A stretch of DNA of 64,000 nucleotides from positions 1 to 64,000 of the forward strand of contig WGLW01000034.1 of NCBI GenBank assembly GCA_016125405.1, written 5' to 3'. The notes beneath the pieces were generated by a model. The model was not told the DNA's origin. It saw only the letters and a list, made by a program, of their open reading frames with translations, and ran no database searches. Position 1 is the first letter of the stretch. Every line of letters starts with the position of its first letter. Shown here piece by piece: positions 53,329-60,880 of this stretch. A program made the translations under genes and the position numbers. This stretch comes from Alphaproteobacteria bacterium. GTDB taxonomy: Bacteria; Pseudomonadota; Alphaproteobacteria; Caulobacterales; Hyphomonadaceae.

Positions 53329-54318
53329 ATGAGCCAACGGAAAAACGGCCTTGTCACGGTGTTCGGATACGGCCCCACCGGCGAAGCGACGGTCGAGCGC
53401 CTGCTGGCCCGCGGCCAGCGCGTGCGGGTGGTCCAGCGCCGGCGCCCCGCCAACCTGCCGCCCGCCGCCGACTTTCAGGTTTGCGACGTTCTCAACGCCG
53501 ATGACGTGAGGGCGGCGATGACCGGCGCCGAACAGGCCGTCATCACCACCGGTTTCGAATACAGCGGCAAGGTCTGGAAACAGGCCTGGCCAAAGGCGAT
53601 GGCGAACTTCATCGCCGCCGCAGAAGCCACCGGCGCCCGCATCGTGCAGATCGACAATCTCTACATGTACGGACCGCAGCGCCGGCCGCTCACCGAGGAG
53701 ACGCCGCTCACCACCTATGGCGTGAAGCCGGCCGTGCGGGCGCAGGTCACGCGGATGTGGATGACAGCGGCGGCCGCCGGCCGCATCAAATGGGCCTCGC
53801 TTCGCGCGCCTGATTTCTACGGCCCCGGCGTCGAGCGCTCGCATCTCGGAGATGTCGCTTTCGGACGGATCGGACAGGGCAAGGCGGCGATGCTGGTCAT
53901 GCCGCCGGATACGCCGCACGCGGTGGCCTATGTGCCCGACATCGGCCGCGCCGCCGTCACGCTGCTCGATGCGCCGGACGACTCCTACGGCCAGGCCTGG
54001 CATGTTCCCTGCGCGCCGACGACCACGCCGCGCCGCATTCTCGAAATCGGCGCACGGGCGCTCGGCCAAAAGCTGAACGTCACCGCGATCCCGCTCTGGC
54101 TGCCGCCAGTCCTCGGCGCCTTCGTGCCCTTCATGAAGGAGGTCGCCGAAATGCGCTTCACCTGGAACCGTCCCTATCACGTCGATTCATCGAAGTTCGC
54201 CGCGCGCTTCTGGTCGGACGCAACACCCTTCGAAACGGGCGCGCGCCTTACCGCCCTGTCCTTCCGCCAGGCCGCTCAACCCGACGCGAACGCCGCGCCG
54301 GTTCACGCGCCCGCCTGA
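53329..54318 (+). CDS. NAD(P)-dependent epimerase/dehydratase-like protein (atypical SDR)
   Basis: 329 residues with an N-terminal Rossmann fold (VTVFGYGPTGEATVERLLARG), a motif reading GARIVQIDNLYMYGP where classical SDRs have YxxxK, and SLRAPDFYGPGVERS, typical of extended/atypical SDR nucleoside-sugar-like oxidoreductases. ATG 53329 follows GGAG; ATG 53317 is possible. It is divergent from the LysR gene, an arrangement common for LysR-controlled oxidoreductases. Substrate unknown. Confidence 0.85.
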   Translation: MSQRKNGLVTVFGYGPTGEATVERLLARGQRVRVVQRRRPANLPPAADFQVCDVLNADDVRAAMTGAEQAVITTGFEYSGKVWKQAWPKAMANFIAAAEATGARIVQIDNLYMYGPQRRPLTEETPLTTYGVKPAVRAQVTRMWMTAAAAGRIKWASLRAPDFYGPGVERSHLGDVAFGRIGQGKAAMLVMPPDTPHAVAYVPDIGRAAVTLLDAPDDSYGQAWHVPCAPTTTPRRILEIGARALGQKLNVTAIPLWLPPVLGAFVPFMKEVAEMRFTWNRPYHVDSSKFAARFWSDATPFETGARLTALSFRQAAQPDANAAPVHAPA

Positions 54319-54542
54319 TCACAAGACCTGACGCCGAAGCAGGTTGACGGAGAGCCGGGCCAACGGCCGACAAGAGCCGGAGCCCGGCCCATCTTCGCAA
54401 GGTTAACGAGGTCGCGCGGACGCATGACATCGGCCGCCACACAGATCGCCAGGAAAATCCCCACATATAACTCATGGAATTGTCTCGGGTCCCGATTGGT
54501 CTACTTTGAAGGCACAAGAGGGATCGACCCGGGGAGAAAAGC

Positions 54543-56033
54543 TTGGAAGAAGGCCCAGAGCGTGCCGCCCGCCGCGGCGTCCAGGCCGCTATTGCGCTTC
54601 TCCTGTTCATTCCGGTGCTGGTTCCCCTTCTGGCGGTTCTGCTCATCTGGCTGATGCAGGCGGACGCATCGCGCACGGCCGACCAGCGCGTGACCTCCGC
54701 CTCGCGGCTCGTGCGGGAAAACTTCCGGTCGCTGGTCAACGAAACGCGCGAGCGGCTGGTCCGCATCGACCGGGCGCTCGGGCCGGACCCGGCGGCCTTT
54801 TCGCTGGCGAATATAGATACCGGTCCGGGCATCGTCGGCCTCTACGACGCGGCGGGCGACACCATCACGCGAAGCGGAACACGCGGCGCGAACGTCGCGA
54901 CGAACGACGCTTTCCAGGCCCTCGCCAAAGGCAAGAGCCTGGTGATTACCCCGCTCATCAGCGTTCAGGGGGCGATCCGCCTGTTTGGCGTCGCCCACCG
55001 CATCGAACGCAACGGCATGTTCGCCGGAGTGATCACCGCCTACTTCCCCGCCGACTACCTCTCCGATCTGTGGAGCACGCTTTCGCTCGGACCGGATTCG
55101 ACCGTGGGCCTCATTCGCGACGACGGCTGGCAGATCGCGCGCTATCCGGTTCCGGAAAACCCCCTCAACTTGTCGGACTACCAGCTCTTCACGCGAGAAT
55201 TGAAGGCCTCGCCGTCGGGCGTCTACTCCGCGAAATCGCCGGTGGACGGCCATCTGCGCCGGGTCGGCTATCAGCTCGATCCCGATCTTGGCGTTATCGC
55301 TGTGGCCAGCCTGTCCCAGACGTCGGCGACGACCGCCCTCTGGTCGCGCGTGCGGTCCAGCGCGCTGGTTACGGCGCCAATCTTTCTCGCGCTGGTCTTC
55401 ATGTGCGGTTGGGTGGTGCTTCTCCTGCTCCGTCAGGAGCGCACGCGGGGCAACCTCGCCGCCGCCCTCGCCGAGAACAAGACGCTGCTGCAGGAAATCC
55501 ACCACCGCGTGAAGAATAATCTCCAGTCGGTCATCGCGCTGGTCCGCCTGCAGGAGGCGCCGGATTCGACCAAGACAGAACTCGCCGGCCGCATCGCGGC
55601 GATATCGAAGGTGCACGAGCACATCTACGAGACGGACCAGTTCGGCCAGGTGGACGCCGCGGGCTTTCTCGAAAAGCTGTTGCCCGCCCTTGCCGGCGCG
55701 GCGCCGCCCGGCGTCGACCTGGTCTGGCGGATCGCGCCCTTCGACCTTGCGCCCGGACAGGCTATGCCGCTCGGTCTGCTGGTCAACGAACTCGTCACCA
55801 ACGCCTTCAAGCACGCCTTTCCCGATGGCCGAACCGGCAAGGTGGAGGTGACGCTCACGAAGGAAGACAGCGCCGCCCGTCTGGTTGTCGCCGACAACGG
55901 GGTCGGCGCCGCAGGAAACGGCGGCGAAGGCCTCGGCACGCGCCTGATCTCCAGCTTCGTCACCCAGCTGCAGGGCGAGATGACGACGCACAACGAAGCC
56001 GGCCGGACCGTCGAGGTGATCTTCGAGGCCTGA
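54543..56033 (+). CDS. Membrane sensor histidine kinase, HisKA_2/HWE type, TTG start
   Basis: 496 residues. Two membrane helices (about 14-38 and 275-298) enclose a periplasmic sensor of about 235 residues, of the CACHE-like build. A cytosolic HisKA_2 domain (LLQEIHHRVKNNLQSVIALV, phospho-His near 321) and a HATPase (LLVNELVTNAFKHAFP, VVADNGVGA, GEGLGTRLI) follow. HisKA_2/HWE kinases with this topology include PhyK-type kinases that feed PhyR in the alphaproteobacterial general stress response. The TTG at 54543 has GGGGAGA 7-8 bases upstream. No partner regulator lies beside it. The 224 bases before it hold a weak GC-rich inverted repeat (54354-54388) and nothing else I can assign. Confidence 0.88.
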   Translation: MEEGPERAARRGVQAAIALLLFIPVLVPLLAVLLIWLMQADASRTADQRVTSASRLVRENFRSLVNETRERLVRIDRALGPDPAAFSLANIDTGPGIVGLYDAAGDTITRSGTRGANVATNDAFQALAKGKSLVITPLISVQGAIRLFGVAHRIERNGMFAGVITAYFPADYLSDLWSTLSLGPDSTVGLIRDDGWQIARYPVPENPLNLSDYQLFTRELKASPSGVYSAKSPVDGHLRRVGYQLDPDLGVIAVASLSQTSATTALWSRVRSSALVTAPIFLALVFMCGWVVLLLLRQERTRGNLAAALAENKTLLQEIHHRVKNNLQSVIALVRLQEAPDSTKTELAGRIAAISKVHEHIYETDQFGQVDAAGFLEKLLPALAGAAPPGVDLVWRIAPFDLAPGQAMPLGLLVNELVTNAFKHAFPDGRTGKVEVTLTKEDSAARLVVADNGVGAAGNGGEGLGTRLISSFVTQLQGEMTTHNEAGRTVEVIFEA

Positions 56034-56087
56034 CGGGAAGGCGAGGTTGACGCTATCCAGATATCAAACACGGGCAGGAACCCTCAG

Positions 56088-56510
56088 ATGGCGTCGATCC
56101 TCGAACCTGACCAGATCCCCAACGCGTTCGAGCTCGCCTGGAACAGCCATGACATGACGGCGTTCGGCGCCCTTTTCCACGAGACCGCGACCTTCGTGAA
56201 CCGATTCGGACACTTCGTGCGTGGTGTCGGCGACATCATCGCCCTGCACCGCCCCATCCACGAAACCATCTATCGCGATTCAACGCTCAGGAACGACCTT
56301 GTCGCGGTGGATACGCTCGCCGACGGCGTTTGCGTCGTGCACTTCTGGAGCCGGGTGGCGACCGGCGCGGCCCATCCCGCAGGTCCGCATGCGGTCGACA
56401 CCCTGATCATGGCGGTGGCGACCCGTCGAAACGGCGCGTGGCGGATTCAGGCGCTGGAGAACGTCACGCTGGTGAACCCGCGGACAGACGAACCTGTTCT
56501 CAGAGACTGA
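56088..56510 (+). CDS. SnoaL/NTF2-like (SgcJ/EcaC-type) protein
   Basis: 140 residues of the NTF2-like cone fold: PNAFELAWNSHDMTAFGALFHETATFVNRFGHFVRG, then TLADGVCVVHFWSRVATG and MAVATRRNGAWRIQALENVTLVNP. These proteins are small-molecule binding domains or isomerases with varied roles. It stands 54 bases behind the kinase gene and converges with the nitronate monooxygenase. No specific function can be given. Confidence 0.8.
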   Translation: MASILEPDQIPNAFELAWNSHDMTAFGALFHETATFVNRFGHFVRGVGDIIALHRPIHETIYRDSTLRNDLVAVDTLADGVCVVHFWSRVATGAAHPAGPHAVDTLIMAVATRRNGAWRIQALENVTLVNPRTDEPVLRD

Positions 56511-56514
56511 AGCC

Positions 56515-56566
56515 GCCGCCTCGCCCACTCAATGCCGCATTCCGATCATGCGGGCGAGGCGGCTTT
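56515..56566. terminator. Large hairpin between convergent genes
   Basis: A perfect 12-base inverted repeat, GCCGCCTCGCCC (56515-56526) / GGGCGAGGCGGC (56552-56563), with a 25-base loop is followed by TTTC on the plus strand. The right arm lies inside the last codons of the nitronate monooxygenase gene. It probably ends the NTF2-like transcript; the T-run is short. Confidence 0.5.
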
Positions 56567-57512
56567 CGATGATGGCGTCGGCTTCGCCCATGATGCGGCT
56601 GATCAGTTCGCCAACCGTGGGCACGTCGTGGATCAGGCCCGCGACCATGCCGCAGCTGAAGGCGCCCGCATCCATGTCGCCATCCTTCATGATCTTCGGA
56701 TAGACGCCGCCGACTTCCTTGATGATGTCCTCGAACTTGAGCTCCTTGCCGAGCGTCTTTTCCTTTTCGAGGATGCGGTCGACGGCGGCGTTCTCCAGCA
56801 CGCGCTCGGTGTTGCGCAGGCTGCGCATGATTAGCCGCGTGTCGAGTTCGCTGGCCTTCACCAGCGCGTCCTTCACGTTCTGGTGGATCGGCGCTTCCTT
56901 CGTCGCCATGAAGCGCGTGCCCATGTTCATGCCCTCGGCGCCCAGCGCCAGCGCCGCCACCAGCGAGCGTCCGTCGGCCATGCCGCCGGAAGCCACGAAC
57001 GGGATCTTCAGCTCCTCCGCCGCGCGCGGCAGCAGGATGAAGTTCGGCACGTCGTCCTCGCCCGGATGCCCGCCGCACTCGAAGCCATCGACGCTCACCG
57101 CATCACAGCCGATCGATTCCGCCTTCAGCGAATGGCGCACCGAGGTGCATTTGTGGATCACCTTGACGCCATGCTCTTTCAGCGCCGGCAGGTATTTCTG
57201 CGGGTTGTTGCCGGCCGTCTCGACGATCTTCACCCCGCCTTCGATGATCGCCTTGATGTAGCCGGGATAGTCCGGCGGCGTCACGGCGGGCAGGAAGGTG
57301 AGGTTCACGCCGAAGGGCTTCTTGGTCATCTCGCGGCAGCGCGCGATTTCCTTCGCGAGAAGCTCGGGCGTGCGCTGCGTCAATCCGGTGATGAGGCCGA
57401 GGCCGCCCGCGTTGGAGACCGCCGCCGCCATTTCCGCGAAGCCGACCCAGTGCATGCCGCCCTGGATGATCGGATGTTCGATGCCGAAGAGTTCGGTGAT
57501 CCGGGTCTTCAT
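56529..57512 (-). CDS. Nitronate monooxygenase family (2-nitropropane dioxygenase-like) flavoprotein
   Basis: 327 residues of the FMN-dependent NMO/enoyl-reductase barrel: ITELFGIEHPIIQGGMHWVG, ISNAGGLGLI-like VSNAGGLGLITGLTQ, GFECGGHPGEDD with the catalytic-site HPG region, VASGGMADGRSLVAALALGAEGMNMGTRFM for FMN phosphate binding. These enzymes oxidise alkyl nitronates, using O2, or act as reductases. I chose ATG 57512 (GGGAG upstream) where homology starts. A long palindrome lies 39-56 bases upstream of the ATG. Confidence 0.88.
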   Translation of the reverse strand: MKTRITELFGIEHPIIQGGMHWVGFAEMAAAVSNAGGLGLITGLTQRTPELLAKEIARCREMTKKPFGVNLTFLPAVTPPDYPGYIKAIIEGGVKIVETAGNNPQKYLPALKEHGVKVIHKCTSVRHSLKAESIGCDAVSVDGFECGGHPGEDDVPNFILLPRAAEELKIPFVASGGMADGRSLVAALALGAEGMNMGTRFMATKEAPIHQNVKDALVKASELDTRLIMRSLRNTERVLENAAVDRILEKEKTLGKELKFEDIIKEVGGVYPKIMKDGDMDAGAFSCGMVAGLIHDVPTVGELISRIMGEADAIIESRLARMIGMRH

Positions 57513-57550
57513 GTCTGGCGTCTCCCATCGACGGATTGTGCAGGTTGTTT

Positions 57551-57568
57551 GCATGATGCTCATCATGC
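57551..57568. promoter_or_regulatory. 18-base palindromic operator before the nitronate monooxygenase gene
   Basis: GCATGATGCTCATCATGC has two perfect 8-base arms around a 2-base centre and lies 39 bases before the chosen ATG, a typical repressor position. No regulator gene is adjacent, so the binder would be encoded elsewhere. Confidence 0.6.
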
Positions 57569-57699
57569 GACGCTAGGCGCCGTCAAGCGCGTCCGCGGAT
57601 CGTCCGCAACGATGACGCCGCGCCATTGTCGCAAACGGCGCAACGCGCCATAGAGAACGGCACGGGACGTCGCAAGAACACCCGCTGGGAGGACACCAC

Positions 57700-59442
57700 A
57701 TGATCCGGACGACCACGCGCCAGCCCGCCTGGCAAAGCCTGCTGCTTGCCGGCGTCGCAGCGCTCGCCCTTGGCGCCTGCTCAGGCGAAGCCGGCAAGAC
57801 CGACGCATCGAAACCCGCTGACACGGCCCAGGCCAGCAATGTGGTGCAGACGGATGCAGGCCCCGTCCAGGCGGTCGAGCGCAACGGCATGCGCAACTGG
57901 TTCGCCATCCCCTACGCCGCCCCGCCCGTCGGCGCGCTGCGCTGGACGCCGCCCTCGCCCGCCGCGCACTGGACGACGCCGCTCGCCAACACGGCCTCGG
58001 GCTCGCCCTGCCTCCAGACCAGCAACAGTCCGTTCCGCTCGAAAGGCGACAGCGAGGACTGCCTCTATCTCGACGTCCATGCTCCGGCGTCCGGCGCCGG
58101 TCCGTTTCCGGTCATGGTCTGGATCCATGGCGGCGCCTTCCTCACCGGCGCGTCCGGCGACTATGCCGATCCCTCGCCGCTGGTCTCCAAGGGCGTCATC
58201 GTCGTAGCGATGAACTACCGCATGGGCGCGATGGGCTTCCTTGGCGATCCCTCGCTCGCCGCCGAGGACGGCAGCGTCGGCGACTATGGCATCATGGACC
58301 AGCAGGCGGCGCTGCGCTGGGTGAAGACCAACATCGCGGCGTTCGGCGGCGATGCGAACAACGTCACCATCTTCGGCGAATCCGCGGGCGGCTTCAGCGT
58401 GCTGACGCACCTCGCCTCGCCTCTCTCGGCGGGCCTGTTCAACAAGGCGATCGTCGAAAGCGGCGCCTATGGCGTCAACGGACAGCTCACGCGCGACGAG
58501 CTTGAAGCGAAAAGCCGGACCGCCGCCGAAGCCGCGGTGAAGGCTGCGGGCGCCGATGCCGGCGCGGCCTGCGCTGGGGACAAGATAACGGCGGACTGCC
58601 TGCGCGGACTGCCCGAGGCCGTGGTGCGCGACCATCTGCTCACCGCCTTCACCACTGCCGTGCCCAGCGTCATCCCGTCGGTCGATGGCAAGGTGCTGCC
58701 GCAAACCATCAAGGCGACATTCGACGCTGGCGCCGAGAACAAGGTTCCGGTGATCAACGGATCGAACGAGGATGAATACCGCCTCTTCCTCGCGATCAGC
58801 GAAATGGGCGCGCGCGCCGCGAAGAGCCCGCCGGACACCGATCCGGCGGACAAGTCCTTCCTGATGTCGCCCGCGATCTACGCCATGAGCGCCAAGCGGC
58901 TCGCCGGACAGGCGGGCGTTCCGGCGAAGACGCTGACGGAGAAGGACTATCCCCTCTCCGCCTATGGCGACGACAAGTCGCTGCAGCCCAGCTTCGCTTC
59001 AGCGGCCGCCGCGACCGACAGCATCTTCTCGTGCAACGGCCTCAACGTCTCGAAGAAGATCGCACAGGAAGGCTCGCCGGTCTGGATGTACGAGTTCCGC
59101 AACCAGTCGGCGCCGCCCATCGTCGGCGTGGTCGATGGCAAATACCAGCTCGCCCTGCCGCAGGGCGCGGCGCACGCGTCGGAAATCCCGTTCGTGATGA
59201 ACATGACCGACCTTCAGACGCCCGAGAATAAGGATCTCCAGACGGCGATGTCGCAATACTGGGTGAACTTCGCACGCACGGGCGATCCGAATGGCGAGGG
59301 CGTTCCGGAATGGCCGGGCTTCGCCAAGGGATCGGTGCAGGCGCTGGATGTCGCCAGCGGCGGCGGCGTCACGTCGCTCGATGCGGCCGCCTTCGCCGAC
59401 CAGCACAAGTGCGGCTCGGTCTGGAGCAAGCTGACCTTCTAG
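57700..59442 (+). CDS. Carboxylesterase type B lipoprotein
   Basis: 580 residues. A lipoprotein signal (ALALGACSG, Cys27) is followed by a full COesterase domain: AIPYAAPPVGALRW, SEDCLYLDVHAP, VMVWIHGGAFLTG (oxyanion hole), VTIFGESAGGFSVLTHL (nucleophile Ser), INGSNEDEYRLF (acid region) and GAAHASEIPFVMN (base His). It hydrolyses esters, probably in the periplasm or at the outer membrane. It is co-oriented with, but separated by a hairpin from, the OB-fold gene. Confidence 0.92.
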   Translation: MIRTTTRQPAWQSLLLAGVAALALGACSGEAGKTDASKPADTAQASNVVQTDAGPVQAVERNGMRNWFAIPYAAPPVGALRWTPPSPAAHWTTPLANTASGSPCLQTSNSPFRSKGDSEDCLYLDVHAPASGAGPFPVMVWIHGGAFLTGASGDYADPSPLVSKGVIVVAMNYRMGAMGFLGDPSLAAEDGSVGDYGIMDQQAALRWVKTNIAAFGGDANNVTIFGESAGGFSVLTHLASPLSAGLFNKAIVESGAYGVNGQLTRDELEAKSRTAAEAAVKAAGADAGAACAGDKITADCLRGLPEAVVRDHLLTAFTTAVPSVIPSVDGKVLPQTIKATFDAGAENKVPVINGSNEDEYRLFLAISEMGARAAKSPPDTDPADKSFLMSPAIYAMSAKRLAGQAGVPAKTLTEKDYPLSAYGDDKSLQPSFASAAAATDSIFSCNGLNVSKKIAQEGSPVWMYEFRNQSAPPIVGVVDGKYQLALPQGAAHASEIPFVMNMTDLQTPENKDLQTAMSQYWVNFARTGDPNGEGVPEWPGFAKGSVQALDVASGGGVTSLDAAAFADQHKCGSVWSKLTF

Positions 59443-59479
59443 GCTGGGACGGCTCCGTCCGGTCTCAATCGTCGTGCAT

Positions 59480-59507
59480 GCGCGCGCCGCACTGGGTCGG
59501 CGCGCGC
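59480..59507 (+). terminator. Hairpin terminator after the carboxylesterase gene
   Basis: A perfect 9-base stem, GCGCGCGCC (59480-59488) / GGCGCGCGC (59499-59507), with a 10-base loop lies 37 bases behind the stop codon. A smaller hairpin, GGACGG-CT-CCGTCC (59447-59460), precedes it. Neither has a T-run, so termination efficiency is uncertain. Together they separate the esterase from the stress promoter downstream. Confidence 0.5.
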
Positions 59508-59530
59508 CTGTCCGCCAGCATGACAAAATC

Positions 59531-59556
59531 GGAACAGGACGCGCCCGCCGCTCGTT
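59531..59556 (+). promoter_or_regulatory. EcfG-type general stress promoter
   Basis: GGAAC (59531-59535), 17 bases, CGTT (59553-59556): a perfect match to the alphaproteobacterial EcfG consensus GGAAC-N16/17-CGTT, in an intergenic region and facing the OB-fold gene 113 bases downstream. Transcription would begin near 59563, leaving a leader of about 105 bases. Confidence 0.7.
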
Positions 59557-59608
59557 GGTCCTGCAGAAGCGCGGCGCCGCACCCGTGGTGCAGCAAGCTT
59601 CTCCATTT

Positions 59609-59640
59609 GGGGGGACGATAGCCCCCGCAAGCGACGGGGG
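59609..59640 (+). promoter_or_regulatory. Leader with two mutually exclusive hairpins
   Basis: Three runs are present: GGGGGG (59609-59614), CCCCC (59622-59626) and GGGGG (59636-59640). The C-run can pair with either G-run: upstream (loop of 7, ACGATAG) or downstream (CCCCCG / CGGGGG, loop CAAGCGA). The structures lie 28 bases before the ribosome site AGAGGAG, so switching between them could change translation or elongation. Confidence 0.4.
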
Positions 59641-59668
59641 TTCACTCACGCAGCAGAGGAGAGCCCAA

Positions 59669-60481
59669 TTGAGCATTCGCACAATCCCGACAACCCTTGC
59701 GGCGGCCGCGTTCGCCAGCGTGCTTTCGGCGCCCGCCATGGCCCAGTCGCCTCACAGCAGGCCAGACCAGTCATGGATCACCATCAGCGGCCGGGTTCAG
59801 CATCCCACCAACGACAAATTTCTGCTGAACTACGGCGACGGCTACATCACTGTTGAAATGGACGGCTGGGGCGATTGGGGCAACGCATGGAAGCTGCAAC
59901 CCGGCGACCAGGTAACCGTCACCGGCAAGGTCGATAACGATCTTTTCCAGCGCACATCCATCGAGGCGTCGTCGGTGTTCGTCCGGAACCTGAACACCAG
60001 CTTCTATGCGAACCCGGCGGACGAGGAGAGCGTCACGGCTTGGCTCGCTCCCTCGCCTTACGAATACACCACCAGCCTGCGCGGCGTTGTGCAGAATGTT
60101 CGCCCGGCGAAGAACCAGTTCACACTCGACATCGGCCGAACGAGCATTCTCGTCGATGTCAGTCACCTGAATTACAACCCGCTCGACAAGGTCGGATATC
60201 AGCAGATCACGCCCGGCGACCGCGTGCTGGTTTCAGGCGACATCGATGATGGTCTGTTCCAGAGACGCGAGATCATGGCCAGCAACCTTGTGACGCTCGA
60301 CCAGCGGAGCAGTTCGGGCTGGCGCAAGTCCGCCTCCATTCGCGCTGATCGCGAACGCGCTGATTTGTCCAGCCTCTCACGCGCCGTGCGCCAGAGGAGT
60401 GCGCAAGACAATTATACGACAAAGGATCTTGTCAGCGCCCAGCTTGCCGCACTGAATGACCGCCCATCCACGCGGCGCTAG
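59669..60481 (+). CDS. Exported protein with two tandem OB-fold (BOF/YgiW-like) domains, TTG start
   Basis: 270 residues from a TTG with AGAGGAG upstream. A signal peptide ends near residue 29 (SAPAMAQ). Two OB-fold repeats follow, each with the same closing strand: VTVTGKVDNDLFQRTSIEASSV in the first (split near residues 85-106) and VLVSGDIDDGLFQRREIMASNL in the second. A charged tail of about 65 residues ends the protein. Bacterial OB-fold proteins of the YgiW/YdeI (BOF) type are periplasmic stress proteins with one domain; two in tandem is unusual. The EcfG promoter upstream agrees with a stress role. The ligand is unknown. Confidence 0.75.
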   Translation: MSIRTIPTTLAAAAFASVLSAPAMAQSPHSRPDQSWITISGRVQHPTNDKFLLNYGDGYITVEMDGWGDWGNAWKLQPGDQVTVTGKVDNDLFQRTSIEASSVFVRNLNTSFYANPADEESVTAWLAPSPYEYTTSLRGVVQNVRPAKNQFTLDIGRTSILVDVSHLNYNPLDKVGYQQITPGDRVLVSGDIDDGLFQRREIMASNLVTLDQRSSSGWRKSASIRADRERADLSSLSRAVRQRSAQDNYTTKDLVSAQLAALNDRPSTRR

Positions 60482-60508
60482 CAGCTCCCGACGACCGACG
60501 CCTTCACG

Positions 60509-60545
60509 CCCCGCCGGCGCCTCGCAGCTGGCGGGGTTTCCTTGC
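60509..60545 (+). terminator. Intrinsic terminator after the OB-fold gene
   Basis: CCCCGCC (60509-60515) / GGCGGGG (60530-60536) form a 7-base stem with a 14-base loop, followed by TTTCCTT. It lies 28 bases behind the stop codon and before the convergent zinc-ribbon gene. Confidence 0.65.
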
Positions 60546-60554
60546 AGCGCGGCG

Positions 60555-60773
60555 CTAGGCGCGTTCCAGCATCGTCGTCGCTGCGGTCGACCGCAACTCG
60601 ATGTCATGGGACCCGCAGCACGGGCAGACCAGCGTCGAGCCAATATCCTCGATCCTTGCGGCGAGGCCGCGGCGGGTCACAAAGAATGTCGGATCAAGCG
60701 GCGTGCGCTGGCAGCACTCGTCACAAACAACTTCGAGGACGCGATTCAGGTCGATGACATCGGCGAGCTTCAC
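60555..60773 (-). CDS. Small zinc-ribbon protein, GTG start
   Basis: 72 residues from a GTG with AGGGAGGG five bases upstream. Cys17-x2-Cys20 and Cys50-x2-Cys53 are placed like a four-cysteine zinc ribbon (VCDECC, VCPCCGS), with LDPTFFVTRRG between. Small proteins of this pattern are common and unstudied in Alphaproteobacteria. The open frame reaches 60863, but the ribosome site supports the GTG. It is divergent from the CorA-type gene. The function is unknown; nucleic-acid or protein binding would fit a ribbon. Confidence 0.65.
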   Translation of the reverse strand: MKLADVIDLNRVLEVVCDECCQRTPLDPTFFVTRRGLAARIEDIGSTLVCPCCGSHDIELRSTAATTMLERA

Positions 60774-60880
60774 GACACCCTCCCTGTCGATGGCGGAGTT
60801 GGTTATACACGCGCGGCCGGGAGTCAGGAAGGCGTTGCACGAATTGAATCGCGCACCGCGCACCGGGGGGAGCGAGTGTC

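Noticed and set aside
54476-54505. GGAAT followed after 16 bases by TGGT, considered as an EcfG promoter before the HisKA_2 kinase
   Set aside because: Both boxes deviate from GGAAC and CGTT, so it does not stand out from chance.
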